Assembly: GCA_900548765.1 (NCBI GenBank)
Contig: URLU01000050.1
Coordinates: 1 to 12,778 of the forward strand
Source of the DNA: an uncultured Lachnobacterium sp.
Lineage (GTDB): Bacteria > Bacillota > Clostridia > Lachnospirales > Lachnospiraceae
Direction: 5' to 3'
Length of the DNA: 12,778 bases
Positions 1 to 7,311 of the stretch are shown here, piece by piece; within the stretch, counting starts at the first letter, position 1; every line of letters begins with the position of its first letter. A program made the position numbers and the translations under genes. Under the pieces are notes generated by a model that had not been told where the DNA came from, did not search any database, and worked only from the letters and a program-made list of their open reading frames with translations.

Positions 1-1191
1 ATGACGCTCCTCGAACTCTACATTATGCTCTTTTGCAAGTGCTTTTGCTTCTTCGTCTGTTTTTACTGTATCAAAATCTACACCAGAGTACTTCTTTACT
101 GCTTCTGTCATTGTCATTCTTGCGAATGGCTTTCCTAAATCAATTTCAGTTCCCTGATATGAAATCTTAGTTGAACCGCATACTTTTTCTGCCAGATAAC
201 GGAACATTGACTCTGTCAGCTCCATCATTCCCTCGTAATCAGTGTATGCCTGGTATAACTCCATAAGTGTAAACTCTGGATTATGACGTGTATCAACTCC
301 TTCGTTACGGAATACACGTCCGATTTCGTATACTCTCTCGAGTCCTCCTACAATAAGTCTCTTGAGATAAAGCTCTAGCGAAATACGAAGCTTTACATCC
401 TCATCGAGTGAGTTGTAGTGTGTTTCGAATGGTCTTGCAGCTGCTCCTCCTGCATTGTGTACAAGCATTGGAGTCTCAACCTCCATAAAGTCACGCTCTG
501 CAAGGAAATTTCTAATCTCCTTCATCATGAGTGATCTCTTTACAAACACATCCCTACTCTGTTCATTCATGATAAGGTCGATATATCTCTGACGATATCT
601 TGCATCTGTATCTGTCAAACCATGGAATTTCTCTGGAAGAATCTGTAAGCTCTTTGAAAGCATTACAATTTCCTCGGCATGAATAGAAACTTCACCAGTT
701 TTTGTTCTGAAAGCATATCCCTTTACTCCAAAAATATCTCCGATATCGGATTTCTTGAAATCTGCATATGCGTCCTCTCCAATTGAGTCCCTTGCTACAT
801 ATACCTGGATTTTGCCCTTTAAGTCCTGAATGTTACAGAAAGATGCTTTTCCCATTACACGCTTGAAAAGCATACGGCCTGCGATGCTTACCTCAATTGG
901 GTCTGCATCCATGATAGCTCTTCTCTCGTTATAATCATTATTGATTGCTTCTCTTGCTGCTGCCTCATCCATTCCGTCTGTGTTCACAGCAGCTCTTCCT
1001 GCAAGTAATTTTGCTTCGTGTGCTTCGTATAATGACCTTACTTCATCTGAATGATGGGTCTGCTCATACTTTGTGATTACGAATGGGTCATTTCCTGCTT
1101 CCTGTAAATTCTGTAATTTTTCACGACGAATCTTAAGCAGCTGGTTTACGTCCTGCTGCTGTCCGCCCTTCTGGTTGTTCTGCTCAGCCAA
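1..1191 (-). CDS. lysS: Lysyl-tRNA synthetase, class II (C-terminus beyond window)
   Basis: Charges tRNA-Lys with lysine in the cytoplasm. The 397 codons present cover an N-terminal helix, an OB-fold anticodon-binding domain (about residues 98-185) and the first part of the class II catalytic domain. Motif 1 lies near residues 236-243 (FMEVETPML), and motif 2 near 286-310 (RVFRNEGVDTRHNPEFTLME). GGAAARPFET at about 248-257 is typical of bacterial LysRS. The start is TTG: no in-frame ATG lies nearby, an AGGAGG ends 7 bases upstream, and the reading begins AEQNNQKGGQQQ. About 30 alanine-rich residues between the N-terminal helix and the OB fold (near 62-95) look longer than in the Bacillus and E. 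coli enzymes as I remember them. It begins 27 bases after the greA stop, so the two are co-transcribed, a common Firmicute arrangement. The C-terminal portion with motif 3 is cut off by the window edge. The family call is certain. Confidence 0.97.
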   Translation of the reverse strand, partial: MAEQNNQKGGQQQDVNQLLKIRREKLQNLQEAGNDPFVITKYEQTHHSDEVRSLYEAHEAKLLAGRAAVNTDGMDEAAAREAINNDYNERRAIMDADPIEVSIAGRMLFKRVMGKASFCNIQDLKGKIQVYVARDSIGEDAYADFKKSDIGDIFGVKGYAFRTKTGEVSIHAEEIVMLSKSLQILPEKFHGLTDTDARYRQRYIDLIMNEQSRDVFVKRSLMMKEIRNFLAERDFMEVETPMLVHNAGGAAARPFETHYNSLDEDVKLRISLELYLKRLIVGGLERVYEIGRVFRNEGVDTRHNPEFTLMELYQAYTDYEGMMELTESMFRYLAEKVCGSTKISYQGTEIDLGKPFARMTMTEAVKKYSGVDFDTVKTDEEAKALAKEHNVEFEERH

Positions 1192-1198
1192 TTTTCTT

Positions 1199-1204
1199 CC
1201 TCCT
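1199..1204 (-). promoter_or_regulatory. lysS ribosome binding site fixing a TTG start
   Basis: AGGAGG on the minus strand lies 7 bases before the TTG at 1189-1191. No ATG or GTG in that frame is better placed, so this site is the reason for choosing TTG as the lysS start. Confidence 0.85.
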
Positions 1205-1218
1205 AAAAATTCCTGATT

Positions 1219-1698
1219 CTAGTTTGATTTTGAGATTTCAAGAATCTTATATGTTAATTCTCCAACCTGTGTCTCGATTGTTACGCTGTCTCCTACTGCC
1301 TTTCCGATAAGCGCACGTCCCACCGGTGACTCGTTTGAGATTTTGCCCTTTAAGCTGTTTGCCTCTGTAGAACCTACAATCTTGTATTCAAGCTCCTCAT
1401 CATATTCGCAGTCAAGGATTTTTACCATACATCCTATGCTTACCTTGTCTGAGTCAGCTTCTTCCTCAAGTACTACCTCAGAATTCTTAAGAATCTTCTC
1501 GATTTCCTCGATTCTTGTCTCGATATCACGCTGCTCATCCTTTGCAGCATCATACTCAGCGTTCTCTGAGAGGTCTCCCTGCTCACGAGCTTCCTTAATC
1601 TTCTGTGATACCTCTTTACGTCTTACTACTTTTAAATCCTCTAACTCGTCTTCAAGTTTCTTAAGTCCTTCATATGTCAGTATGTTTTTCTTTTCCAT
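1219..1698 (-). CDS. greA: Transcription elongation factor GreA
   Basis: Enters the RNA polymerase secondary channel and stimulates cleavage of backtracked RNA. At 159 aa it has the usual GreA length and layout: an N-terminal antiparallel coiled coil (about 1-75) and a C-terminal FKBP-like domain (about 80-159). The coil tip carries the family signature GDLSENAEYDAAKDEQ at 41-56, including Asp42 and Glu45, the acidic residues that place the catalytic metal in GreA proteins. The ATG at 1696-1698 is preceded by a modest AAGGG. The gene sits between dusB (47 bases upstream) and lysS (27 bases downstream). A perfect consensus promoter in the end of dusB can drive greA-lysS independently. Nothing is missing or truncated. 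Confidence 0.97.
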   Translation of the reverse strand: MEKKNILTYEGLKKLEDELEDLKVVRRKEVSQKIKEAREQGDLSENAEYDAAKDEQRDIETRIEEIEKILKNSEVVLEEEADSDKVSIGCMVKILDCEYDEELEYKIVGSTEANSLKGKISNESPVGRALIGKAVGDSVTIETQVGELTYKILEISKSN

Positions 1699-1745
1699 TT
1701 TGCTGCCCTTCTCTTTATAATAATTTATTTTTGGTCTAGTTCAAC

Positions 1746-2732
1746 TCACGTATTATAGCTAATCACGCTGTCTATGTCAAGTAGGAGTGCCTCTAACGCC
1801 TCATAGGTCTCCACCGTGTTTATAGCGTCACGCATCCTGGAGGAATTAGGATAACCCGTTGTGTACCAGGCGGCATGCTTTCTGATTTCCCGGATTCCTA
1901 TATATTCGCCCTTAAAATCAATCATCATTCTCGCCTGACGCAGTATCATCTCCCTGACCTCATCAAAGCCTGGTCTTGGTTTTATCTGCCCTGTTTTAAA
2001 ATATTCAAGAAGCTGGCTGAATATCCATGGATTTCCCTGAGCTCCTCTGGCTATCATAAATCCATCACAGCCTGTCTGCTTCTTCATTGCTATGACATCC
2101 TCCGGAGTGAGTAAATCTCCGTTTCCTATTACAGGGATGCTTACCGCTTCCTTGACCTGTCTGATTATATCCCAGTCTGCCTTGCCTGAATAATACTGCT
2201 CTCTGGTTCTTCCGTGAACTGCCACCGCGCTGGCTCCGCTCTCCTGGGCTACCCTTGCCATTTCCACGGCATTTACATGGTCATCATCAAAGCCCTTACG
2301 TATTTTTACTGTGACAGGCTTCTTGATTGCCTTTACTGTTTCCTCTATTATATGCCCTGCCAGAACCGGATTTTTCATAAGGGCTGAGCCCTCGCCGTTG
2401 TTTACTATCTTTGGCACCGGGCAGCCCATGTTGATGTCCAGTATATCAAAGGGTCTGTCCTCTATCTGGTGGGCTATCTGGGATATTATTCTGGGGTCTG
2501 ACCCAAAAAGCTGCAAGGACACCGGCTTTTCCCTCTCATCTATTGCAAGCAGAGTCTCAGTATTTTTATTTTTATACAAAATAGCCTTGGCACTGACCAT
2601 CTCCATGCACAAAAGTCCTGCCCCCTGCTCCTTACATAATAGACGAAATGGCAGGTCTGTCACGCCTGCCATAGGTCCTAATATTAAATTGTTGGGCAGC
2701 TCTACACCGCCTATATTCAATTTATTAATCAT
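1746..2732 (-). CDS. dusB: tRNA-dihydrouridine synthase, DusB family
   Basis: FMN-dependent reductase that converts uridines in the tRNA D-loop to dihydrouridine. The 328 aa form a TIM barrel of usual length. Visible signatures are GPMAGVTDLPFR at the FMN site (19-30), DINMGCPVPK with the likely active-site Cys104, VHGRTREQYYSG (172-183), and the phosphate-binding GNGD (203-206) and ARGAQGNPWIF (228-238). It starts at an ATG that overlaps the coaX stop as ATGA, so translation is probably coupled; no strong Shine-Dalgarno sequence is seen. The 3' end doubles as the promoter for greA. The gene is placed in the DusB/NifR3 group by the MAGVTD and MGCP signatures and by its position beside greA-lysS. 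Which tRNA positions it modifies cannot be read from the sequence. Confidence 0.95.
   Translation of the reverse strand: MINKLNIGGVELPNNLILGPMAGVTDLPFRLLCKEQGAGLLCMEMVSAKAILYKNKNTETLLAIDEREKPVSLQLFGSDPRIISQIAHQIEDRPFDILDINMGCPVPKIVNNGEGSALMKNPVLAGHIIEETVKAIKKPVTVKIRKGFDDDHVNAVEMARVAQESGASAVAVHGRTREQYYSGKADWDIIRQVKEAVSIPVIGNGDLLTPEDVIAMKKQTGCDGFMIARGAQGNPWIFSQLLEYFKTGQIKPRPGFDEVREMILRQARMMIDFKGEYIGIREIRKHAAWYTTGYPNSSRMRDAINTVETYEALEALLLDIDSVISYNT
1752..1780 (-). promoter_or_regulatory. Perfect SigA promoter for greA-lysS inside the dusB 3' end
   Basis: On the minus strand TTGACA (1775-1780) is separated by exactly 17 bases from TATAAT (1752-1757), a full match to the vegetative consensus. The predicted start is near 1745, just past the dusB stop at 1746-1748 and about 47 bases before the greA ATG. 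The elements are formed by the last dusB codons (LLDIDSVISYNT). Confidence 0.8.
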
Positions 2733-3517
2733 TTCATATCCTGTTTTCTTCTATTTTGCTTCTTATAAACGATGTTTATACCCTTTAAGGTGAGATTTGG
2801 GTCATATATATCAACTGTAGAGGTCTCGCTTGCTATGATTCTGCCAAGTCCTCCTGTCACCACAACCTTTGCCTCTGGTACATGATTTTCCTCTTTCACC
2901 TTGTTTATAATGTATTCGGTCTGACCTATCTGTCCGTAGACAAGTCCTGACTGCATGCTGCTTATGGTGTCTTTTCCCAGTATATTTTCAGGCTTCTTAA
3001 TCTCTATCTCCGGAAGCTTGGCTGCATCCTCCCATAATGCCTTTGCTGATATGCTGATTCCAGGGGCTGTGACTCCGCCCAGAAATGAACCATTTTCGTC
3101 AACAAAATCATAGGTTGTTGCTGTTCCAAAATCGATTACCAGCACTGGTCCGCCATAAAGCTCATAAGCTGCCACTGCGTCCACAATTCTGTCTGCACCT
3201 ATCTGCTGTGGGTTTGGTGTGGCAACACGGATTCCTGTCTTAATACCTGCCTCCACGATAATCGGTGTGATTCCAAGGTATTTTATAATGGCATTCTGAA
3301 GTGAATGCATTACATTTGGCACTACTGATGCTATGATTGCGTCCTTTATGGCACTCTCCTCTACCTGATTTTTCTCAAGAAGGGTGCCAAGTATCATACC
3401 ATACTCATCTGAAGTTCTCGGCATCTTAGTTGTGATTCTGAAGGATGCTACGATTTCATCCCCTTTGAACACGCCACATGTTATATTTGTATTCCCCACG
3501 TCTACAGCTAGTATCAT
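2729..3517 (-). CDS. coaX: Type III pantothenate kinase
   Basis: Catalyses the first step of coenzyme A synthesis, ATP-dependent phosphorylation of pantothenate, in the cytoplasm. The 262 aa match the family length and carry the ASKHA-fold signatures of CoaX. These are DVGNTN at 6-11 (phosphate loop), GADR at 107-110 with the presumed catalytic Asp109, DFGTATT at 129-135, and GGVTAPG at 147-153. The AGGAGG for its ATG is formed by the last GAG GAG codons of the preceding gene, whose stop lies only 2 bases before this start. It overlaps dusB by ATGA. Pairing with birA links two cofactor systems, CoA and biotin. CoaX enzymes are known to escape feedback inhibition by CoA and to need a monovalent cation. 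Confidence 0.96.
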   Translation of the reverse strand: MILAVDVGNTNITCGVFKGDEIVASFRITTKMPRTSDEYGMILGTLLEKNQVEESAIKDAIIASVVPNVMHSLQNAIIKYLGITPIIVEAGIKTGIRVATPNPQQIGADRIVDAVAAYELYGGPVLVIDFGTATTYDFVDENGSFLGGVTAPGISISAKALWEDAAKLPEIEIKKPENILGKDTISSMQSGLVYGQIGQTEYIINKVKEENHVPEAKVVVTGGLGRIIASETSTVDIYDPNLTLKGINIVYKKQNRRKQDMK

Positions 3518-3519
3518 CT

Positions 3520-3882
3520 CTAGTCCTCCTCAATGCCTTCGCCCAGAAACATAATCTTGTAGTATGTCTCCACTGACTCAAGCAGTTCTCTTCTCTCACT
3601 CTGATATTGTTTAATTTTTAACACGCTTCCAATTTCGTCATACATGAAGTCATTCTCGTTGCAGGATGTCCTGAAATCCAGATTCCCATCCTCATCAAAA
3701 AATAATTCAAGGATTCCGCCCACATCTTCTGTGTAGAGCACACACATGATTTTAAGCTCGTCCTTTATCATTTCAGGCATTTTCTGAAAATGCTCATTCA
3801 GGTAATATTTCTTCTGGTAGCCGTTGGATACGCAGAGTATCTCCTCGTTTTCACCAGCTGCGTTTTTTATTTCATTAGACAT
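3520..3882 (-). CDS. Conserved hypothetical protein between birA and coaX
   Basis: This is a 120-aa acidic soluble protein with no signal peptide or membrane segment. The core reads KKYYLNEHFQKMPEMIKDELK, then VLYTEDVGGILELFFDEDGNL, then MYDEIGSVLKIKQYQSERRELLESVETYYK. This suggests a small alpha/beta fold with a helical C-terminus. I recall similar proteins at this position in Lachnospiraceae, possibly the family named DUF6145, but I cannot confirm the name. The ATG overlaps the end of birA by 8 bases (ATGTCTAA), and the stop lies 2 bases before coaX, so it is embedded in the operon and its last codons provide the coaX ribosome binding site. That tight packing supports a real gene. Function is unknown; context hints at a housekeeping or cofactor-related role only by association. 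Confidence 0.85.
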   Translation of the reverse strand: MSNEIKNAAGENEEILCVSNGYQKKYYLNEHFQKMPEMIKDELKIMCVLYTEDVGGILELFFDEDGNLDFRTSCNENDFMYDEIGSVLKIKQYQSERRELLESVETYYKIMFLGEGIEED

Positions 3883-4855
3883 ATCCGTATATTCCTCTCA
3901 CCGATACCTCGCCGCTTGAGACGAGCTTTCTTGATTCCCAGGTGTCCACTATCAGCTCACCCTTGGCAGTTATTCCCATTGCCTTGCCCTCAAACTCATC
4001 CTTGGGGTCTAAGACCTTGACCTGCTTATTCATATTTACAAGCAAGGCATTGTAATCTGCTGTGAGAGCCGACAAATCCTCTGTCTGCAAATAGATTTCA
4101 TAGTACTCTTCAAAATGCTCCAGAGTCTTTTCTATTATCTCGGCTCTCCTGAAATGCCTGCCGCCGCTCTCAAGCAGAATACTGCCTGCCACCGCCGATA
4201 TTTCCTCTGGAAATGCCTCGTTATGTACATTTATGCCGATTCCGATTACTATATGGTTTATATAGTCAAACTGGGCACTCATTTCGGTTAAAATACCACA
4301 TATTTTTTTGCCATTAATTACTATATCGTTTGGCCATTTTATCCTAGCGTCCAGCCCTGTCACGTCCTTTATGGCTTCTGCTACAGCCAGAGCTGCTACC
4401 AGAGTAAGCATTGACGCATTGTTTGGATTTATCTCAGGCTTCAGCATAAGTGTCATAAATATGCCTGTTCCCGATGGTGAATCCCAGTTCCTGCCTCTTC
4501 TGCCTCTGCCTGCCACCTGCTTGTCTGCCACAACCAGAGTACCGCTTGGATAGCCCTGCTCTGCCAGCTCCTTTGCCTTTATGTTGGTTGAGTCTATCTG
4601 GTCAAAATACCTTATCTCCTGACCAGCCCATTTTGTCTTGCGGCAGCTCTGCAGCTCTTCCTCTGTCATCACATCCGGAGCCTTTGTTATGTGATAGCCC
4701 TTGTTCTGGACTGAATCTATCTCATAGCCCTGGTCTTTGAGCTGGTTTATGACCTTCCAGACCGCAGTCCTGCTCACGCCAAATTTGTTGCACAGCTCCT
4801 GACCAGACACATAGCCATCGGTCTCACGGAGCATTCTTAATATCTGTGTTTTCAT
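3875..4855 (-). CDS. birA: Bifunctional biotin-protein ligase / biotin repressor
   Basis: Activates biotin as biotinyl-AMP and attaches it to acceptor proteins such as acetyl-CoA or pyruvate carboxylase carriers. With its DNA-binding domain it can also repress biotin genes. The 326 aa start with a winged helix-turn-helix (about 1-58, SGQELCNKFGVSRTAVWKVI at 17-36), so this is the class II regulatory type. The ligase domain follows, with the biotin/AMP loop GRGRRGRNW at 116-124, KWPNDI at 173-178 and IGIGINV near 204-210. The C-terminal SH3-like cap (about 272-326) is present. The ATG at 4853-4855 has no recognisable Shine-Dalgarno sequence; an 11-base repeat of AAAGATATA lies in its place. 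It is the first gene of the birA-coaX-dusB-greA-lysS cluster. No biotin operator palindrome is seen upstream. Confidence 0.95.
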   Translation of the reverse strand: MKTQILRMLRETDGYVSGQELCNKFGVSRTAVWKVINQLKDQGYEIDSVQNKGYHITKAPDVMTEEELQSCRKTKWAGQEIRYFDQIDSTNIKAKELAEQGYPSGTLVVADKQVAGRGRRGRNWDSPSGTGIFMTLMLKPEINPNNASMLTLVAALAVAEAIKDVTGLDARIKWPNDIVINGKKICGILTEMSAQFDYINHIVIGIGINVHNEAFPEEISAVAGSILLESGGRHFRRAEIIEKTLEHFEEYYEIYLQTEDLSALTADYNALLVNMNKQVKVLDPKDEFEGKAMGITAKGELIVDTWESRKLVSSGEVSVRGIYGYV

Positions 4856-4859
4856 ATGC

Positions 4860-4880
4860 TATATCTTTGTTATATCTTTC
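4860..4880 (-). repeat. 11-bp tandem repeat in place of the birA ribosome binding site
   Basis: On the minus strand AAAGATATA occurs twice with an 11-base period just upstream of the birA ATG, where a Shine-Dalgarno sequence would be expected. It may be chance in AT-rich leader sequence. Confidence 0.4.
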
Positions 4881-4886
4881 TTTTAT

Positions 4887-4914
4887 ATTATAGCCCAAGC
4901 TCCCCACCATACAA
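4887..4914 (-). promoter_or_regulatory. Likely birA promoter
   Basis: TATAAT (4887-4892, minus strand) lies 16 bases downstream of TTGTAT (4909-4914). The -10 is perfect and the -35 is weak (TTG only). The predicted start near 4880 leaves a leader of about 25 bases. The 116-base gap between argF and birA holds this promoter and no convincing terminator. Confidence 0.5.
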
Positions 4915-4971
4915 TCTTCACTAATCCGATAAGATGCATATCTGCTGATGTGGGAAGTTTTAGTTATTTAA

Positions 4972-5961
4972 TTATTCAGCCAGTGTGGCTCTCATGATGG
5001 CCTTGATTGAGTGCATTCTGTTCTCTGCCTCATCAAATACAACTGAGCGGCTGCTCTCGAATACCTCGTCTGTCACCTCAAGCTCTGAGAGACCAAACTT
5101 CTCATACACCTGCCTGCCGATTGTTGTCTTTAAATCATGGAAGGCCGGCAGACAGTGCATAAAGATTGCGCTGTCCCTGGCATTTTCAAATGCCTTTGCG
5201 TTTACCTGATATGGCTTTAAGTCATTTATTCTCTCTGCCCATACTTCTTCTGGCTCGCCCATTGATACCCACACGTCTGTGTATATTACATCTGCGTCTT
5301 TTGTTGCCTCTGCTGCGTCCTCTGTAAGTGTGATGCTTGCTCCTGTCTGGGCTGCTACATCCTTACAGTATTTTACAAGCTCATCATTTGGAAAATATTT
5401 CTTGTTTGTGCATGCCACAAAATCCATACCAAGCTTTGCGCATGTCACCATAAGGGAATTTCCCATATTGTAGCGGGCGTCTCCCATGTATACAAATTTA
5501 ACTCCCTTGAGTTTTCCAAGGTGTTCTCTGATTGTGAGCATATCTGCTATCATCTGGGTTGGGTGGAACTCATTTGTGAGGCCGTTCCATACAGGCACTC
5601 CTGCATACCTGGCAAGCTCCTCAACTATGTCCTGTCCGAAGCCTCTGTACTCGATTCCGTCAAACATTCTGCCTAAGACTCTTGCTGTGTCAGCTATGCT
5701 CTCCTTCTTGCCAATCTGTGAGCCGCTTGGATCCAGATAGGTAACATGCATGCCCAAATCATGTGCTGCTACTTCGAAAGAGCATCTTGTTCTGGTACTT
5801 GTCTTTTCAAAAATCAGTGCAATATTTTTGCCAACTAAATCGTCATGTCTGATTCCTTTTTTCTTCTTTTCCTTCAGCTCTGCTGATAAATCAATCAGAT
5901 ATGTTATCTCTTCTGGTGTGTAATCCATTAATTTTAAAAAGTTTCTTCCCTTTAAGTTCAT
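4972..5961 (-). CDS. argF: Ornithine carbamoyltransferase
   Basis: Makes citrulline from ornithine and carbamoyl phosphate in arginine synthesis (or the reverse in arginine catabolism); a cytoplasmic trimer by family. The 329 aa carry the carbamoyl-phosphate loop STRTRCSFEVA at 55-65, HPTQ at 133-136, the OTC-type ornithine loop DVWVSMGE at 229-236, and HCLP at 269-272 with the catalytic cysteine. The SMG loop separates it from aspartate carbamoyltransferase. The ATG at 5959-5961 has GGGAGG 8 bases upstream. It stands alone rather than in an arg operon, preceded by the terminator of the wall-hydrolase gene and its own promoter. I chose the biosynthetic name argF over the catabolic arcB because no arginine deiminase or carbamate kinase gene is adjacent; the sequence alone does not decide this. 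Confidence 0.94.
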   Translation of the reverse strand: MNLKGRNFLKLMDYTPEEITYLIDLSAELKEKKKKGIRHDDLVGKNIALIFEKTSTRTRCSFEVAAHDLGMHVTYLDPSGSQIGKKESIADTARVLGRMFDGIEYRGFGQDIVEELARYAGVPVWNGLTNEFHPTQMIADMLTIREHLGKLKGVKFVYMGDARYNMGNSLMVTCAKLGMDFVACTNKKYFPNDELVKYCKDVAAQTGASITLTEDAAEATKDADVIYTDVWVSMGEPEEVWAERINDLKPYQVNAKAFENARDSAIFMHCLPAFHDLKTTIGRQVYEKFGLSELEVTDEVFESSRSVVFDEAENRMHSIKAIMRATLAE

Positions 5962-5989
5962 TGCTCTTTCCTCCCTTTAAGTTTAAGTA

Positions 5990-6018
5990 ATTTTACCCCT
6001 TTTGCCTGTTATACGCAA
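5990..6018 (-). promoter_or_regulatory. Likely argF promoter
   Basis: TAAAAT (5990-5995) lies 17 bases downstream of TTGCGT (6013-6018) on the minus strand. The start would fall near 5983, a few bases before GGGAGG (5970-5975). The -35 is weak and lies inside an inverted repeat, which fits a regulated promoter. Confidence 0.5.
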
Positions 6019-6032
6019 GTTTTTCTTGCATA
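6012..6032 (-). promoter_or_regulatory. Inverted repeat over the argF -35, candidate operator
   Basis: The arms at 6012-6019 and 6025-6032 read TATGCAAG and CTTGCGTA on the minus strand around a centre of five A, with one mismatch (a G-U pair in RNA). The right arm contains the argF -35. Position and AT-rich centre recall ArgR/AhrC boxes, but the half-sites do not match the known TGAAT-type consensus well, so the regulator is unassigned. Confidence 0.4.
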
Positions 6033-6042
6033 CCTTGGTATT

Positions 6043-6071
6043 GAAAAAGGCTCCGCCTTTTGGCGAAGCCT
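6043..6071 (-). terminator. Rho-independent terminator of the wall-hydrolase gene
   Basis: On the minus strand a 10-base-pair stem (AGGCTTCGCC / GGCGGAGCCT, one G-U pair) closes an AAAA loop and is followed by a T tract. It lies about 30 bases after the stop of the SleB-like gene and just before the argF promoter, insulating the two. Confidence 0.9.
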
Positions 6072-6099
6072 GAGTATGATTGATTTTAGTGATTTAATT

Positions 6100-7296
6100 T
6101 TAATAGAAGACCATGGCTCCTATTACTGTTCCTGCGTGTCCTGAGGATGCTCCACGGCATCCGGTACATCCGCCTGTATTGTCCACACCATTTATGGCAT
6201 CTGTGGCTGCCTGATAAGCTGTTCCACCGATACTTCCTGATGCCAGTACACTTGCGAGCTTGCCTGAGCTTGCCGGTCCGAACTGTCCTCTCTGGTAGAT
6301 TACCTCTGAGATTGAATTTGGATATGCTCCGCTCTTCACTCTGTTTATTACTACTGCTCCAACTGCAAGCTGTGACTCATATATGTCGCTGCCAGCCTCA
6401 CACTGGATGATTGCCGCAAGCAGTGTCACATCATCTACTGCTGCTGGAACGCTTGCTCCCTGAGTTGTAGCTGCAGTCTGTGTACTCTGTGCTGCTGCAA
6501 GCTTTGCTGCTTCCTCTGCTGCCTTTGCCTGCTCTGCTTCAATAGCAGCCTGCTCCTCTGCAAGTGTGACACCCACACCTGTGTTGAGCTTGACTGTCAC
6601 ATAATCAGCACTTACATAAGCTGTCTGTGAGCTGCTCTTTACTGCTACCCAGCCCTCTGTGGCTTCTGCCTCTGTATCAACTGTAAGCTTTGCTCCTGTT
6701 GACACTGTATCGAGCACCTTGCTGTCTGCGCTCTGCTCTGAGCGGATGCGGAGATTGTTGGTGTTTACCTCTGCAACTGTTTCACAATTGCTCTGGGCAT
6801 ATGCGTAGGCCTCTGTTCCTGTCACGCAGTATTCGTTTTTTACATATCCTGTTAAATTTCCTGATGTAACCAGTGTCCACTCGTCTCCTGCTTCAACGAT
6901 TGTGGCTACATCTCCTTTGTATAGCTTTCCTGCTATGGCTGCTTCCCCATTGGCTGCCTCTCTGACATTTAAAAAATCATCTACATTTGCCATGAGATTT
7001 GTCTGCCATTCCTGCTCCTCTGGTGAAAGCTCCTCTACTGCTGTCTCTTCTGTATCGTCCTGTGCTGCCGCTACCGGAACCACATCATCCTTCTGTACAG
7101 ATACTGCAACATTGTATTCATCTACTGCTGCCTGCTGATAATCAGCAAGTGCTGCTGTAACACCGGCTATTCCATCATACTCTACACTAGTGTTTGCTAT
7201 CACAGCCTTATCGCTGTTAGTAACCGCCGTGATTGATAATACTGTTGCAAGTCCAAGAACTGCAGCGCTCTCAACCACTTTTTTGTTTAGCATCAT
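6100..7296 (-). CDS. Exported SH3b-SH3b-SleB-like cell-wall hydrolase
   Basis: This is a predicted peptidoglycan-cleaving enzyme outside the membrane. From ATG 7294-7296 it is 398 aa. It has an N-terminal export signal or membrane anchor (KK at 5-6, hydrophobic to about 25), an acidic stretch (60-100), two bacterial SH3 domains (about 103-160 and 173-235, each with an NxR signature: FLNVRE, NNLRIRSE), an Ala/Glu/Gln-rich linker (240-285) and a C-terminal cell wall hydrolase domain (287-398). The last reads LLAAIIQCEAG, then QLAVGAVVINRV, YPNSISEVIYQRGQF and a terminal IGAMVFY, as in SleB/CwlJ lytic transglycosylases; Glu300 is the presumed catalytic acid. The open frame runs 29 codons further up, but GGAGG at 7304-7308 fits this start; a second ATG follows at once. 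It has its own promoter and terminator, so it is monocistronic. A germination role is not implied, since such domains also occur in vegetative hydrolases. Confidence 0.88.
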   Translation of the reverse strand: MMLNKKVVESAAVLGLATVLSITAVTNSDKAVIANTSVEYDGIAGVTAALADYQQAAVDEYNVAVSVQKDDVVPVAAAQDDTEETAVEELSPEEQEWQTNLMANVDDFLNVREAANGEAAIAGKLYKGDVATIVEAGDEWTLVTSGNLTGYVKNEYCVTGTEAYAYAQSNCETVAEVNTNNLRIRSEQSADSKVLDTVSTGAKLTVDTEAEATEGWVAVKSSSQTAYVSADYVTVKLNTGVGVTLAEEQAAIEAEQAKAAEEAAKLAAAQSTQTAATTQGASVPAAVDDVTLLAAIIQCEAGSDIYESQLAVGAVVINRVKSGAYPNSISEVIYQRGQFGPASSGKLASVLASGSIGGTAYQAATDAINGVDNTGGCTGCRGASSGHAGTVIGAMVFY

Positions 7297-7303
7297 TTTT
7301 AGT

Positions 7304-7308
7304 CCTCC
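7304..7308 (-). promoter_or_regulatory. Ribosome binding site setting the wall-hydrolase start
   Basis: GGAGG lies 7 bases before the tandem ATG ATG at 7291-7296. It rejects the longer open frame that begins at 7383, which would add 29 residues (MFVTFEIKCLK...) ahead of the signal peptide and would start inside the promoter-proximal repeat. Confidence 0.85.
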
Positions 7309-7311
7309 ATG

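Noticed and set aside
1192..1218. T-box leader for lysS
   Set aside because: Only 27 bases separate greA from lysS, too short for a T-box.
1343..1720. Plus-strand open frame opposite greA
   Set aside because: Serine-rich shadow of the GreA coding strand with no ribosome binding site and no recognisable domain.
4856..4971. Biotin operator or argF terminator in the argF-birA gap
   Set aside because: No long GTTAAC-type palindrome and no GC-rich stem with a T tract is seen; only a birA promoter is supported.
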